Shown here: one piece after another, positions 1 to 4,218 of the stretch
Layout: every line of letters starts with the position of its first letter
Position numbering within the stretch: the first letter of the stretch is position 1
Made by a program: the position numbers and the translations under genes
Assembly: GCA_036846005.1 (NCBI GenBank)
Contig: DAIUCV010000020.1
Coordinates: 1-7,619, forward strand
Reading direction: 5' to 3'
DNA: 7,619 nt
Origin: DATEXQ01 sp036846005
GTDB taxonomy: Bacteria; Patescibacteriota; Microgenomatia; UBA8517
Notes under the pieces: generated by a model
Databases searched by the model: none
Told to the model about the DNA's origin: nothing
Seen by the model: only the letters and a program-made list of their open reading frames with translations

Positions 1-73
1 GCCGAGGTAGCTCAGTCGGTAGAGCGTGCCCTTGGTAAGGGCAAGGTCATGGGTTCAATTCCCATCCTCGGCT
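1..73 (+). tRNA. tRNA-Thr (anticodon GGT)
   Basis: A complete cloverleaf can be drawn by hand. The acceptor stem GCCGAGG pairs with CCTCGGC (66-72), the D stem GCTC with GAGC, the anticodon stem TGCCC with GGGCA, and the T stem ATGGG with CCCAT around the loop TTCAATT. The anticodon loop TTGGTAA puts GGT at 34-36, so it reads ACC/ACU threonine codons. The discriminator is T73 and the next bases are CCC, so CCA is not encoded and must be added by a nucleotidyltransferase. The gene begins exactly at the window edge, so its promoter is not visible. Threonine and tryptophan tRNA genes beside secE/nusG are a common bacterial arrangement. Confidence 0.96.
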
Positions 74-80
74 CCCATTA

Positions 81-109
81 TTGTTTAAACAAGAATAATT
101 CTGTAGAAT
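81..109 (+). promoter_or_regulatory. Predicted rpmG promoter (TTGTTT-N17-TAGAAT)
   Basis: A -35-like TTGTTT (81-86) and a -10 TAGAAT (104-109) are separated by 17 bases, the optimal sigma-70 spacing. The expected start of transcription is about 116, directly before the rpmG ATG at 117, so the message would be leaderless. The -35 lies inside a perfect 12-base palindrome, TTGTTTAAACAA (81-92). rpmG could instead be read through from tRNA-Thr. Confidence 0.5.
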
Positions 110-116
110 ACTGCTT

Positions 117-290
117 ATGGCAAAAAAAGGCGCAAGAGAATTAGTGGGAATGATTTGTAGTGTCTGTAAAAGTCAAAATTATATAACCGAAAGAAATAAG
201 ATCAATATGGAAGGAAAATTAGCTATTAAAAAATTCTGTAAGAATTGTAAAAAATACACTCCGCACAAAGAAACCACAAAATTAAAATAA
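117..290 (+). CDS. rpmG: 50S ribosomal protein L33 (bL33), zinc-binding form
   Basis: This 57-residue protein is the large-subunit protein bL33, which sits near the ribosomal E site. It starts MAKKGARELVGMICSVC, a typical L33 beginning, and has two CxxC pairs (C14/C17 and C41/C44) that would hold a structural zinc. It is therefore the zinc-containing C+ form rather than the cysteine-free form. Length matches the family (about 50-57 residues), and the C-terminus has the usual Lys-rich end with YTPHKETK-like residues. No Shine-Dalgarno sequence precedes the ATG; a promoter-like -10 ends 7 bases upstream. The gene lies 43 bases after tRNA-Thr. In many bacteria rpmG is close to tRNA-Trp and secE; here about 1.3 kb separates it from tRNA-Trp. 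Confidence 0.95.
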   Translation: MAKKGARELVGMICSVCKSQNYITERNKINMEGKLAIKKFCKNCKKYTPHKETTKLK

Positions 291-313
291 TAATTCTAGT
301 TTTTTTATAATTT
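279..313. terminator. Possible AT-only bidirectional terminator between convergent genes
   Basis: An imperfect AU-rich hairpin can form from AAATTA (279-284) with TAATTT (308-313), continuing inward with mismatches and followed on either strand by A/T-rich sequence, including a run of seven Ts at 300-306. It lies between the ends of convergent rpmG and the minus-strand unknown gene. With no G-C pairs the stem is weak, so this is tentative. Confidence 0.2.
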
Positions 314-318
314 AAGAG

Positions 319-846
319 TTAATCCAGTGGGTGTGTTATCGTGGAAGTTTCTGTGTCTGGTCTGGGATTATTGGGGACAATACTTACCACCCAGGTTCTT
401 ATCATGTTTATATCCCTTCCGATTTTTGCAAGGAGTATGTCTTCGGGGAATAATGACTGATCGTTATTGATAGCGTTGAGTGTGTTAATTAAAGTTTTTT
501 CAAATTGTTCATCCCCTGCTTTGCTTTCACTGATTCCAAACTTGTCTACAAGATATTTCTCAAATTCCTTAAATAATTCGACTGATTTTGCTTCTTTGAG
601 ATCGCGTTTGAGGCTATCTTGATAAAAACCGGCAAGTCTTAACAAGATTACGTAAGGGAAATATTGTCTAAATTCATCCGTTTGTAAATCATAATTGGCT
701 GATATACCGGGATATTTATCTATTAATTTTAAGGAAAATTCTAAACCTTTCTCAAGCACGACTTTAAGAACCTCTTTGCTGGGTTCTTCATTAGATTGTA
801 ATTTCTTTCCGATTTCACTATAATTTGAAGGTCGTTCTGGGCTCAT
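319..846 (-). CDS. Hypothetical protein, 175 residues, soluble and helical
   Basis: I do not recognise this protein. It has no signal peptide or membrane segment and is rich in charged and helix-forming residues (for example LKRDLKEAKSVELFKEFEKYL near residues 79-99), so an all-alpha cytoplasmic fold is likely. An aromatic stretch, FRQYFPYVILLRLAGFYQD (about 59-77), is probably a buried helix. The tail is Pro/Thr-rich and polar (NNPRPDTETST), likely disordered. The ATG at 846 fits a strong promoter upstream (TTGACT-N16-TATAAT) whose start point would be about 8 bases before the codon; there is no Shine-Dalgarno sequence. It is transcribed divergently from the methyltransferase-like gene and converges on rpmG. 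A short YPGIS element (about 45-49) resembles YPGMS in the other unknown minus-strand gene (3001-3336), but that is too little to claim homology. Confidence 0.75.
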   Translation of the reverse strand: MSPERPSNYSEIGKKLQSNEEPSKEVLKVVLEKGLEFSLKLIDKYPGISANYDLQTDEFRQYFPYVILLRLAGFYQDSLKRDLKEAKSVELFKEFEKYLVDKFGISESKAGDEQFEKTLINTLNAINNDQSLFPEDILLAKIGRDINMIRTWVVSIVPNNPRPDTETSTITHPLD

Positions 847-860
847 ATTTAATTGGTGTT

Positions 861-888
861 ATTATATACTATAGGAGATAAAAGTCAA
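861..888 (-). promoter_or_regulatory. Strong predicted sigma-70 promoter for the 175-aa unknown gene
   Basis: Read on the minus strand, TTGACT (888-883) and a perfect TATAAT (866-861) are separated by 16 bases. This is the closest match to consensus in the window. The predicted transcription start is about 854, only 8 bases before the ATG at 846, so the leader would be too short for a usual ribosome-binding site. Confidence 0.65.
865..870 (+). promoter_or_regulatory. Possible -10 element of the methyltransferase-like gene
   Basis: TATACT at 865-870 on the plus strand overlaps the divergent gene's TATAAT on the other strand. No convincing -35 is present. If used, transcription would start near 877, inside the AGGAG at 873-877, so that sequence would probably not function as a ribosome-binding site. 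The overlap means the two divergent genes may compete for polymerase. Confidence 0.3.
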
Positions 889-892
889 AAAA

Positions 893-1513
893 ATGTTTAA
901 TAAAGAAATACGCGTGACGGATTCTTATGCAAACGCTACTTATAATCCTGACAGCGCAATGTTTCAAAAACAACTACGTCAAGCCTCACAAACCATTCTT
1001 GAGATAGGTTGCGGTATTGAACCGCGAGTATCCTGGAAAATAGAACCTCGACAATTATGGGTAGGTTGCGACCATCAGGTTAAACCTGAATATATCGATA
1101 AAACAAACCCTTCCCTGATTCATGTCCGCATGATGTCTTCAAAACAAATCCGGAGTGATCAAATGGTGGTTTTTGACAAAAAAGTTGCTGAAATCCCCAA
1201 GTTTCATCCCGATACCTTTTTACTCGTTGCCCCAAACCAAAAAGATTTAAAAGACGGAAATATATTAAATGATGAACTCGAACCTTTTTTAAGTCCTACC
1301 AAAAATCAGGGATTTGTTATTGTTTTGGACACCAGAACCCGAGAAGCATCCGGATATCAACAGGAAGCTATCGATAAAATAAATAAGTGGATGCACAAAA
1401 ACAAATTTTTTCCAGAAAATAATTACGACATCCCGGATGAATTCAGACCCAACTCTGCTGATTTAGGGGGTCTAAATATTTGCAAATACTTTGTTCGCTA
1501 TTCAGAAGAATAG
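893..1513 (+). CDS. Class I SAM-dependent methyltransferase-like protein, substrate unknown
   Basis: The 206-residue product has the outline of a Rossmann-fold methyltransferase. Residues 35-41, ILEIGCG, match motif I (hhExGxG), which binds S-adenosylmethionine. WVGCDH at 56-61 ends a second strand in an acidic residue (D60), expected to contact the ribose. FLLVAPNQKDL (about 109-119) resembles the strand and NPP-like loop of motif IV, and FVIVLDTRT (about 134-142) would be the next strand. No added domain, signal peptide or membrane segment is visible, so it is probably cytoplasmic. It is shorter than many members and its substrate cannot be inferred. The ATG at 893 has AGGAG 15 bases upstream, a poor spacing. 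It is divergent from the 175-aa unknown gene and ends 68 bases before tRNA-Trp. The family call is moderately firm; a degenerate, non-catalytic member is possible. Confidence 0.7.
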   Translation: MFNKEIRVTDSYANATYNPDSAMFQKQLRQASQTILEIGCGIEPRVSWKIEPRQLWVGCDHQVKPEYIDKTNPSLIHVRMMSSKQIRSDQMVVFDKKVAEIPKFHPDTFLLVAPNQKDLKDGNILNDELEPFLSPTKNQGFVIVLDTRTREASGYQQEAIDKINKWMHKNKFFPENNYDIPDEFRPNSADLGGLNICKYFVRYSEE

Positions 1514-1529
1514 AAAAATAAAAAATAAG

Positions 1530-1558
1530 TTGTAACTGGAGTCGTTTTTGGATAAAAT
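1530..1558 (+). promoter_or_regulatory. Predicted tRNA-Trp promoter (TTGTAA-N17-TAAAAT)
   Basis: TTGTAA (1530-1535) and TAAAAT (1553-1558) are separated by 17 bases. Predicted transcription start is about 1565, giving a 17-base 5' leader before the mature tRNA for RNase P to remove. The same TTGTA...TAAAAT pairing with N17 occurs before secE. Confidence 0.55.
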
Positions 1559-1581
1559 ACAATTCTAAGTCGATAAATCAT

Positions 1582-1652
1582 AGGGGTGTTGGTTAATGGC
1601 AAACCACTCGCCTCCAGAGCGAAGACTGAGGGTTCGACTCCCTCCACCCCTG
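1582..1652 (+). tRNA. tRNA-Trp (anticodon CCA)
   Basis: The acceptor stem AGGGGTG (1582-1588) pairs with CACCCCT (1645-1651), and G1652 is the discriminator expected for bacterial tRNA-Trp. The D stem is GGTT/AACC and the T stem GAGGG/CCCTC with loop TTCGACT. The anticodon loop CTCCAGA (1612-1618) places CCA at 1614-1616, reading UGG. The outermost anticodon-stem pair is a C-A mismatch (C1607, A1623), leaving four good pairs, and the variable loop is four bases. CCA is not encoded. This is the tRNA classically found just upstream of secE; here about 1.7 kb of other genes intervenes. Confidence 0.93.
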
Positions 1653-1678
1653 CAAAAAACCAGAGATATTAATCAATC

Positions 1679-1687
1679 TGCTATAAT
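1679..1687 (+). promoter_or_regulatory. Extended -10 promoter of the small membrane protein gene
   Basis: TGCTATAAT (1679-1687) is a perfect extended -10 (TGn plus TATAAT), an arrangement that can work without a -35; none is clear here. Predicted start is about 1694, seven bases before the ATG at 1701, so the mRNA would be nearly leaderless. Confidence 0.55.
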
Positions 1688-1700
1688 TAGGTATTAAATA

Positions 1701-2021
1701 ATGAAAAAATTATCACTTCCTTTTATTGCCTTTTTACAAGCCTCGGGTATTACTTTTTACTGTTTTCTTATTTCCAATGTTTTCTTAAACGGCTCAAAAT
1801 GGTTTGGGCCTTTGCCAACATTTTTAGGTCCTGCACTTTTTTTAATGCTTTTTGTAGTCTCCGCAATCATCTGCACTCTTATTTTTGGCGGATATGCCTT
1901 TAATTTATTTTTGATACAGAAAAATACGAAGTCGGCAATTAAATTAATAGCATATACAACCGGGTGGTTGGGACTTTTTACTATATTCTTAATAATATTT
2001 CTTTCATTCATGTCAAAATAA
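1701..2021 (+). CDS. Small integral membrane protein with three predicted helices
   Basis: I do not recognise a family for this 106-residue hydrophobic protein. Three membrane-spanning stretches are visible at about residues 8-29, 45-67 and 80-103. Short polar linkers join them: NGSKWFGPLPT between the first two and QKNTKSAIK between the second and third. Lysines at the start (MKK) and in the second linker predict a cytoplasmic N-terminus and an external C-terminus by the positive-inside rule. No catalytic or metal-binding motif is seen. The ATG is preceded by an extended -10 with no Shine-Dalgarno sequence. It is followed 44 bases later by the CARDB surface-protein gene, which has its own promoter-like element, so shared function is possible but not shown. 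Confidence 0.75.
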   Translation: MKKLSLPFIAFLQASGITFYCFLISNVFLNGSKWFGPLPTFLGPALFLMLFVVSAIICTLIFGGYAFNLFLIQKNTKSAIKLIAYTTGWLGLFTIFLIIFLSFMSK

Positions 2022-2045
2022 CAAAAACAGTGACTTGAAATGATG

Positions 2046-2054
2046 TGATAGAAT
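2046..2054 (+). promoter_or_regulatory. Extended -10 promoter of the CARDB protein gene
   Basis: TGATAGAAT (2046-2054) fits TGn followed by TAGAAT. Predicted transcription start is about 2061, five bases before the ATG at 2066. This supports 2066 as the start codon over the in-frame GTG at 2045, which overlaps the promoter. Confidence 0.45.
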
Positions 2055-2065
2055 GGTTTCGGAAC

Positions 2066-2628
2066 ATGGATAACGAGAATCAAACCCCTGCCTCTGATAA
2101 TGCTTCTGCAAATATCGATAAAAAAACAAGCGACAATAAATCTATTGTCTATATTATAATTTCCCTTTTGATAGTCTTGGTTGCTGGAGGAGCTTATTTT
2201 ATGGGAACCAGAAAGACCAAACCTGAAGTCTCTCCTTCTCCTTCCCCTGTTATAGAATCGCCTATCCCAAGCGAATCACCTTCTCCGTCCGGTTCCGCAA
2301 CATCCAAACCAAAAACTCCAACCCCCACTCCAACACAAACTCCTACACCCACACCATCACCTATGGCTGATCTTTATATCAGTGAATATTCATTTGACCA
2401 TCCTCCCAAAACAGGTGAAGCGTTTACAGTTAAAATTGGAATATATAATAAAGGAAACAAAGCTGCAGGAGGATTTTGGTGGGAATGGTGGGATACAACT
2501 TCCGCACCAACCTACGTTTGTAGACAAAGAATTGACAGTTTAGTTGCTCATGGCGGGGTTATTGTTACCTGTCCTGATACTTACGGCGGATGGGCAAGAT
2601 ATACTACCAAAGCAATAGTGGATGTAGC
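2066..2628 (+). CDS. Membrane-anchored CARDB-domain surface protein, 3' end lost in assembly gap
   Basis: The visible 187 residues form three parts. A polar N-terminal tail is followed by one membrane helix at about 26-46 (SIVYIIISLLIVLVAGGAYF). Next comes a Pro/Ser/Thr-rich stalk at about 53-99, built of SP and TP dipeptides and typical of extracellular spacers. From about residue 101 a beta-rich domain starts ADLYISEYSF, continues PPKTGEAFTVKIGIYNKG and resembles CARDB (cell-adhesion-related) domains. It carries a Trp cluster, GFWWEWWD (136-143), and two cysteines (C152, C169) that could form a disulfide outside the cell. The sequence breaks at IVDVA, just where CARDB domains usually continue into a D-x-x-N-x-I-x-E-x-N-E motif. 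The helix and charge layout suggest an N-in, C-out anchor. The last five codons after the gap in this frame (to TAG at 2743) may or may not belong to it, because gap length is unknown. Confidence 0.78.
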
Positions 2629-2728
2629 NNNNNNNNNNNNNNNNNNNNNNNNNNNNNNNNNNNNNNNNNNNNNNNNNNNNNNNNNNNNNNNNNNNNNNNN
2701 NNNNNNNNNNNNNNNNNNNNNNNNNNNN
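2629..2728. other. Assembly gap of exactly 100 N
   Basis: A run of exactly 100 undetermined bases is the conventional placeholder for a scaffold gap of unknown size. It removes the end of the CARDB gene and possibly further sequence. Reading frames carried across it are meaningless. Confidence 0.97.
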
Positions 2729-2773
2729 TATCTGGTAGAATAGGGCTTGAGGTGTTCTAATTATGATTAAATT

Positions 2774-2779
2774 TATAAT
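2774..2779 (+). promoter_or_regulatory. Possible rpsU promoter (-10 TATAAT)
   Basis: A perfect TATAAT lies 26 bases before the rpsU ATG and would start transcription near 2786, leaving a 20-base leader that includes the Shine-Dalgarno sequence. No good -35 is seen at 17 bases. An alternative extended -10, TGGTAGAAT (2733-2741), would give a leader of about 58 bases. Confidence 0.35.
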
Positions 2780-2789
2780 CAATTTTTGG

Positions 2790-2796
2790 AAGGAGG
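2790..2796 (+). promoter_or_regulatory. Strong Shine-Dalgarno sequence of rpsU
   Basis: AAGGAGG sits 9 bases before the ATG at 2806, a seven-base perfect match to the usual anti-Shine-Dalgarno sequence. It is the only perfect one before a gene in this window; most neighbours have none. Confidence 0.8.
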
Positions 2797-2805
2797 CGAT
2801 ACTAT

Positions 2806-3000
2806 ATGGTAGTCGTCAAGAAAAACAAAGGCGAATCCGAAGACAAACTTATTGCTCGTTTCAGGAAGAAAGTTCTTGATGCCGGAATTATCCCCGAGGC
2901 AAGAGAACGAAGTCAATTCAAATCAAAAGCCGAGGAAAGAAAAGAGAAGAAATATCGTCTTAAGTTCATGCACGAATTGGAAAGAAAGAGAAAGTATTAA
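2806..3000 (+). CDS. rpsU: 30S ribosomal protein S21 (bS21)
   Basis: The 64-residue product is bS21, a small-subunit protein located near the 3' end of 16S rRNA, where it affects access to the anti-Shine-Dalgarno region. The family pattern is clear: an N-terminal beta segment (MVVVKKNKGES), then LIARFRKKVLDAGIIPEARER, and a strongly basic helical tail (FKSKAEERKEKKYRLKFMHELERKRKY). Length is typical (about 58-70). It has a textbook Shine-Dalgarno sequence. The stop codon TAA (2998-3000) directly abuts the stop of the convergent minus-strand gene, with no intergenic base and no visible hairpin terminator. Upstream lies the assembly gap, so any upstream operon partner is unknown. Confidence 0.93.
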   Translation: MVVVKKNKGESEDKLIARFRKKVLDAGIIPEARERSQFKSKAEERKEKKYRLKFMHELERKRKY

Positions 3001-3336
3001 TTACTTTTTGGGATTTTGAAGTTCATTCAATCGGTCGGTTAATATACTAAGGTGATCAATATCTTCTTTGGTTGTATTATAATGACCGTATTCCCGATTA
3101 ATCGCCTTAGCTATCTGATTAAGATTGCGAATCCTTAATAATCTTTCCAAAGCATCTTGAGGAGTTCCTTCACTAATCTCATAATTTGATACTGTTTCGA
3201 CATTTTTGGTAGTCACTTCCGGTATTATCGCGCTTGCCACTAAATTTATGTCAGTAGACATACCGGGGTAAGTCTTGGGTTTACCTATCCCTTTTAAGCG
3301 ATCAGATATTTGCTTTCTTAGAGCTTCTATGGCCAT
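3001..3336 (-). CDS. Hypothetical protein, 111 residues
   Basis: I do not recognise this protein. It is soluble, with no signal peptide or membrane segment. It appears to have an N-terminal amphipathic helix (IEALRKQISDRLKGIG, about 3-18). A Pro/Gly linker with TYPGMSTDINL (about 22-32) follows. The C-terminal half is helical (DALERLLRIRNLNQIAKAINREYG and DHLSILTDRLNELQN). A DNA- or protein-binding role would be a guess. The ATG at 3336 follows an extended -10 (TGATATACT on the minus strand) by seven bases, so the mRNA should begin at or next to the start codon. It is divergent from secE, with 63 bases between the start codons, and converges on rpsU with stops touching. The promoter and coherent frame support a real gene despite its small size. 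Confidence 0.68.
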   Translation of the reverse strand: MAIEALRKQISDRLKGIGKPKTYPGMSTDINLVASAIIPEVTTKNVETVSNYEISEGTPQDALERLLRIRNLNQIAKAINREYGHYNTTKEDIDHLSILTDRLNELQNPKK

Positions 3337-3343
3337 TTTGCCA

Positions 3344-3352
3344 AGTATATCA
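3344..3352 (-). promoter_or_regulatory. Extended -10 promoter of the 111-aa unknown gene
   Basis: On the minus strand TGATATACT (3352-3344) fits TGn plus TATACT. The predicted start point, about 3337, is next to the A of the ATG at 3336, so the transcript is predicted to be leaderless. Confidence 0.5.
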
Positions 3353-3362
3353 TACGTGGCAA

Positions 3363-3391
3363 TTGTAGAATGGGAATATTTTTGCTAAAAT
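3363..3391 (+). promoter_or_regulatory. Predicted secE operon promoter
   Basis: TTGTAG (3363-3368) and TAAAAT (3386-3391) are 17 bases apart, and TG at 3383-3384 makes the -10 an extended one (TGCTAAAAT). Transcription should begin near 3398, two bases before the GTG at 3400. A second -10-like TAGAAT at 3366-3371 lacks a good -35. This promoter would drive secE-nusG-rplK-rplA. Confidence 0.5.
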
Positions 3392-3399
3392 TCCATTCT

Positions 3400-3585
3400 G
3401 TGAACAAGATTTTCCAATATTTAAAAGATGTTCGCACTGAGCTTTCAAAAATAACCTGGCCTAAAAAAGAGGAGGTAATAAAACTTACTCTTATAGTTTT
3501 TATTTTTTCAGCTTTAGTTGCGTTTTACGTAGGAGGCTTAGATTTAATTTTTACCAATGTTTTGGGAAAAATAATATCCAGATAA
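3400..3585 (+). CDS. secE: Preprotein translocase subunit SecE
   Basis: SecE is the small essential subunit of the SecYEG channel in the cytoplasmic membrane and clamps the two halves of SecY. Starting at GTG 3400 the protein has 61 residues, the usual length for single-helix bacterial SecE. It shows the family signature: an amphipathic helix FQYLKDVRTELSKITWPKKEEV (residues 5-26, with the conserved TWP at 19-21), then one membrane helix at about 27-46. The frame stays open back to ATG 3370, adding ten residues, but that ATG overlaps promoter-like sequence, whereas the extended -10 (TAAAAT at 3386-3391) places the transcript start next to GTG. One base separates its stop from nusG. The gene identity is secure; the start is inferred. 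Confidence 0.92.
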   Translation: MNKIFQYLKDVRTELSKITWPKKEEVIKLTLIVFIFSALVAFYVGGLDLIFTNVLGKIISR

Positions 3586-3586
3586 T

Positions 3587-4201
3587 ATGAACGATACAAT
3601 CCAAGAATCAGTAGACGAAAGAGGAACCGGAAGAAAAAAAATTCCAGGTCATATAATTATTAATAAAACAGAAGATACTAATGCTAAGTGGTATGTAGTA
3701 CACACCATGAGCGGTCACGAGGCAAGAGTCTCGGAAACCTTACGTCAGAGAGTTGAAACAATGGGTTTTGAAAAAAATGTTTTTGAACTCATGGTTCCGA
3801 CCCAAGACAGGGTAATTATCCGCAGCGGTAAAAAAGCCAACGTAAAGGAAAAGATATTCCCGGGATATTTATTGGTAAAAATGATTCTTGACGACGCCAG
3901 CTGGCTGACGGTCAGAACCACCCCTGGAATTACCGGATTTGTAGGTGCAGGGAATAAACCTACTCCCCTTTCCGAAAGCGAAGTGGAAAATATTCTTAAA
4001 TTTATTTCTACTCCGGCCAAGAGATTTAAAACACGTTTCTCATTGGGAGAAGCCGTTAAAATTTCGGATGGTCCTTTTACTGATTTCCTGGGAACCATTA
4101 ACGAACTTGATGAAGAAAAAGGTAAAGTAAAAGTTCTGGTTTCTATTTTCGGAAGAGAAACCCCGGTTGAACTCGATCTTCTGCAAATACAAAAGGTCTA
4201 A
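3587..4201 (+). CDS. nusG: Transcription termination/antitermination factor NusG
   Basis: NusG binds the RNA polymerase clamp and bridges it to Rho or to ribosomal protein S10. The NGN domain begins at about residue 34 (KWYVVHTMSGHEARV), contains the diagnostic FPGYLLVKM (91-99) and GITGFVG (114-120), and is followed by a KOW domain at about 151-204 (FSLGEAVKISDGPFTDFLG, then a VSIFGRETPVEL strand pair). The protein has 204 residues, compared with about 175-180 in most bacteria. The excess is a polar N-terminal tail of about 33 residues before the NGN domain; NGN itself would not be truncated by an internal start, but no better start is evident. There is no Shine-Dalgarno sequence. Only one base separates it from secE, indicating cotranscription, and the secE-nusG-rplK order is classic. 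Confidence 0.96.
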   Translation: MNDTIQESVDERGTGRKKIPGHIIINKTEDTNAKWYVVHTMSGHEARVSETLRQRVETMGFEKNVFELMVPTQDRVIIRSGKKANVKEKIFPGYLLVKMILDDASWLTVRTTPGITGFVGAGNKPTPLSESEVENILKFISTPAKRFKTRFSLGEAVKISDGPFTDFLGTINELDEEKGKVKVLVSIFGRETPVELDLLQIQKV

Positions 4202-4218
4202 ATAATTCATTTTTTAAT

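Noticed and set aside
873..877. AGGAG as the ribosome-binding site of the methyltransferase-like gene
   Set aside because: Spacing to the ATG is 15 bases, too long, and the predicted transcript would start within it.
2045..2065. GTG at 2045 as start of the CARDB gene
   Set aside because: It overlaps the predicted extended -10, and the N-terminal residues it would add (IEWFRN) do not improve the protein; ATG 2066 fits the transcript start.
1757..2083. Minus-strand open frame covering the small membrane protein gene
   Set aside because: The plus-strand frame has an extended -10 promoter and coherent membrane helices; the antisense reading has neither.
2222..2362. Pro/Ser/Thr codon repeats as a DNA repeat array or CRISPR-like element
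   Set aside because: The repetition comes from SP/TP dipeptides of a protein stalk; there are no regular repeat-spacer units.
2729..2743. Five codons after the gap ending TAG as the true C-terminus of the CARDB protein
   Set aside because: The 100-N gap is a placeholder, so frame continuity cannot be assumed; the same bases also resemble an extended -10 (TGGTAGAAT).
2540..2782. Minus-strand open frame spanning the run of Ns
   Set aside because: It depends on an arbitrary gap length and is antisense to the CARDB gene.
3745..4098. Open frame of 117 codons antisense to nusG
   Set aside because: Shadow of a well-supported nusG frame; its translated sequence shows no recognisable domain.
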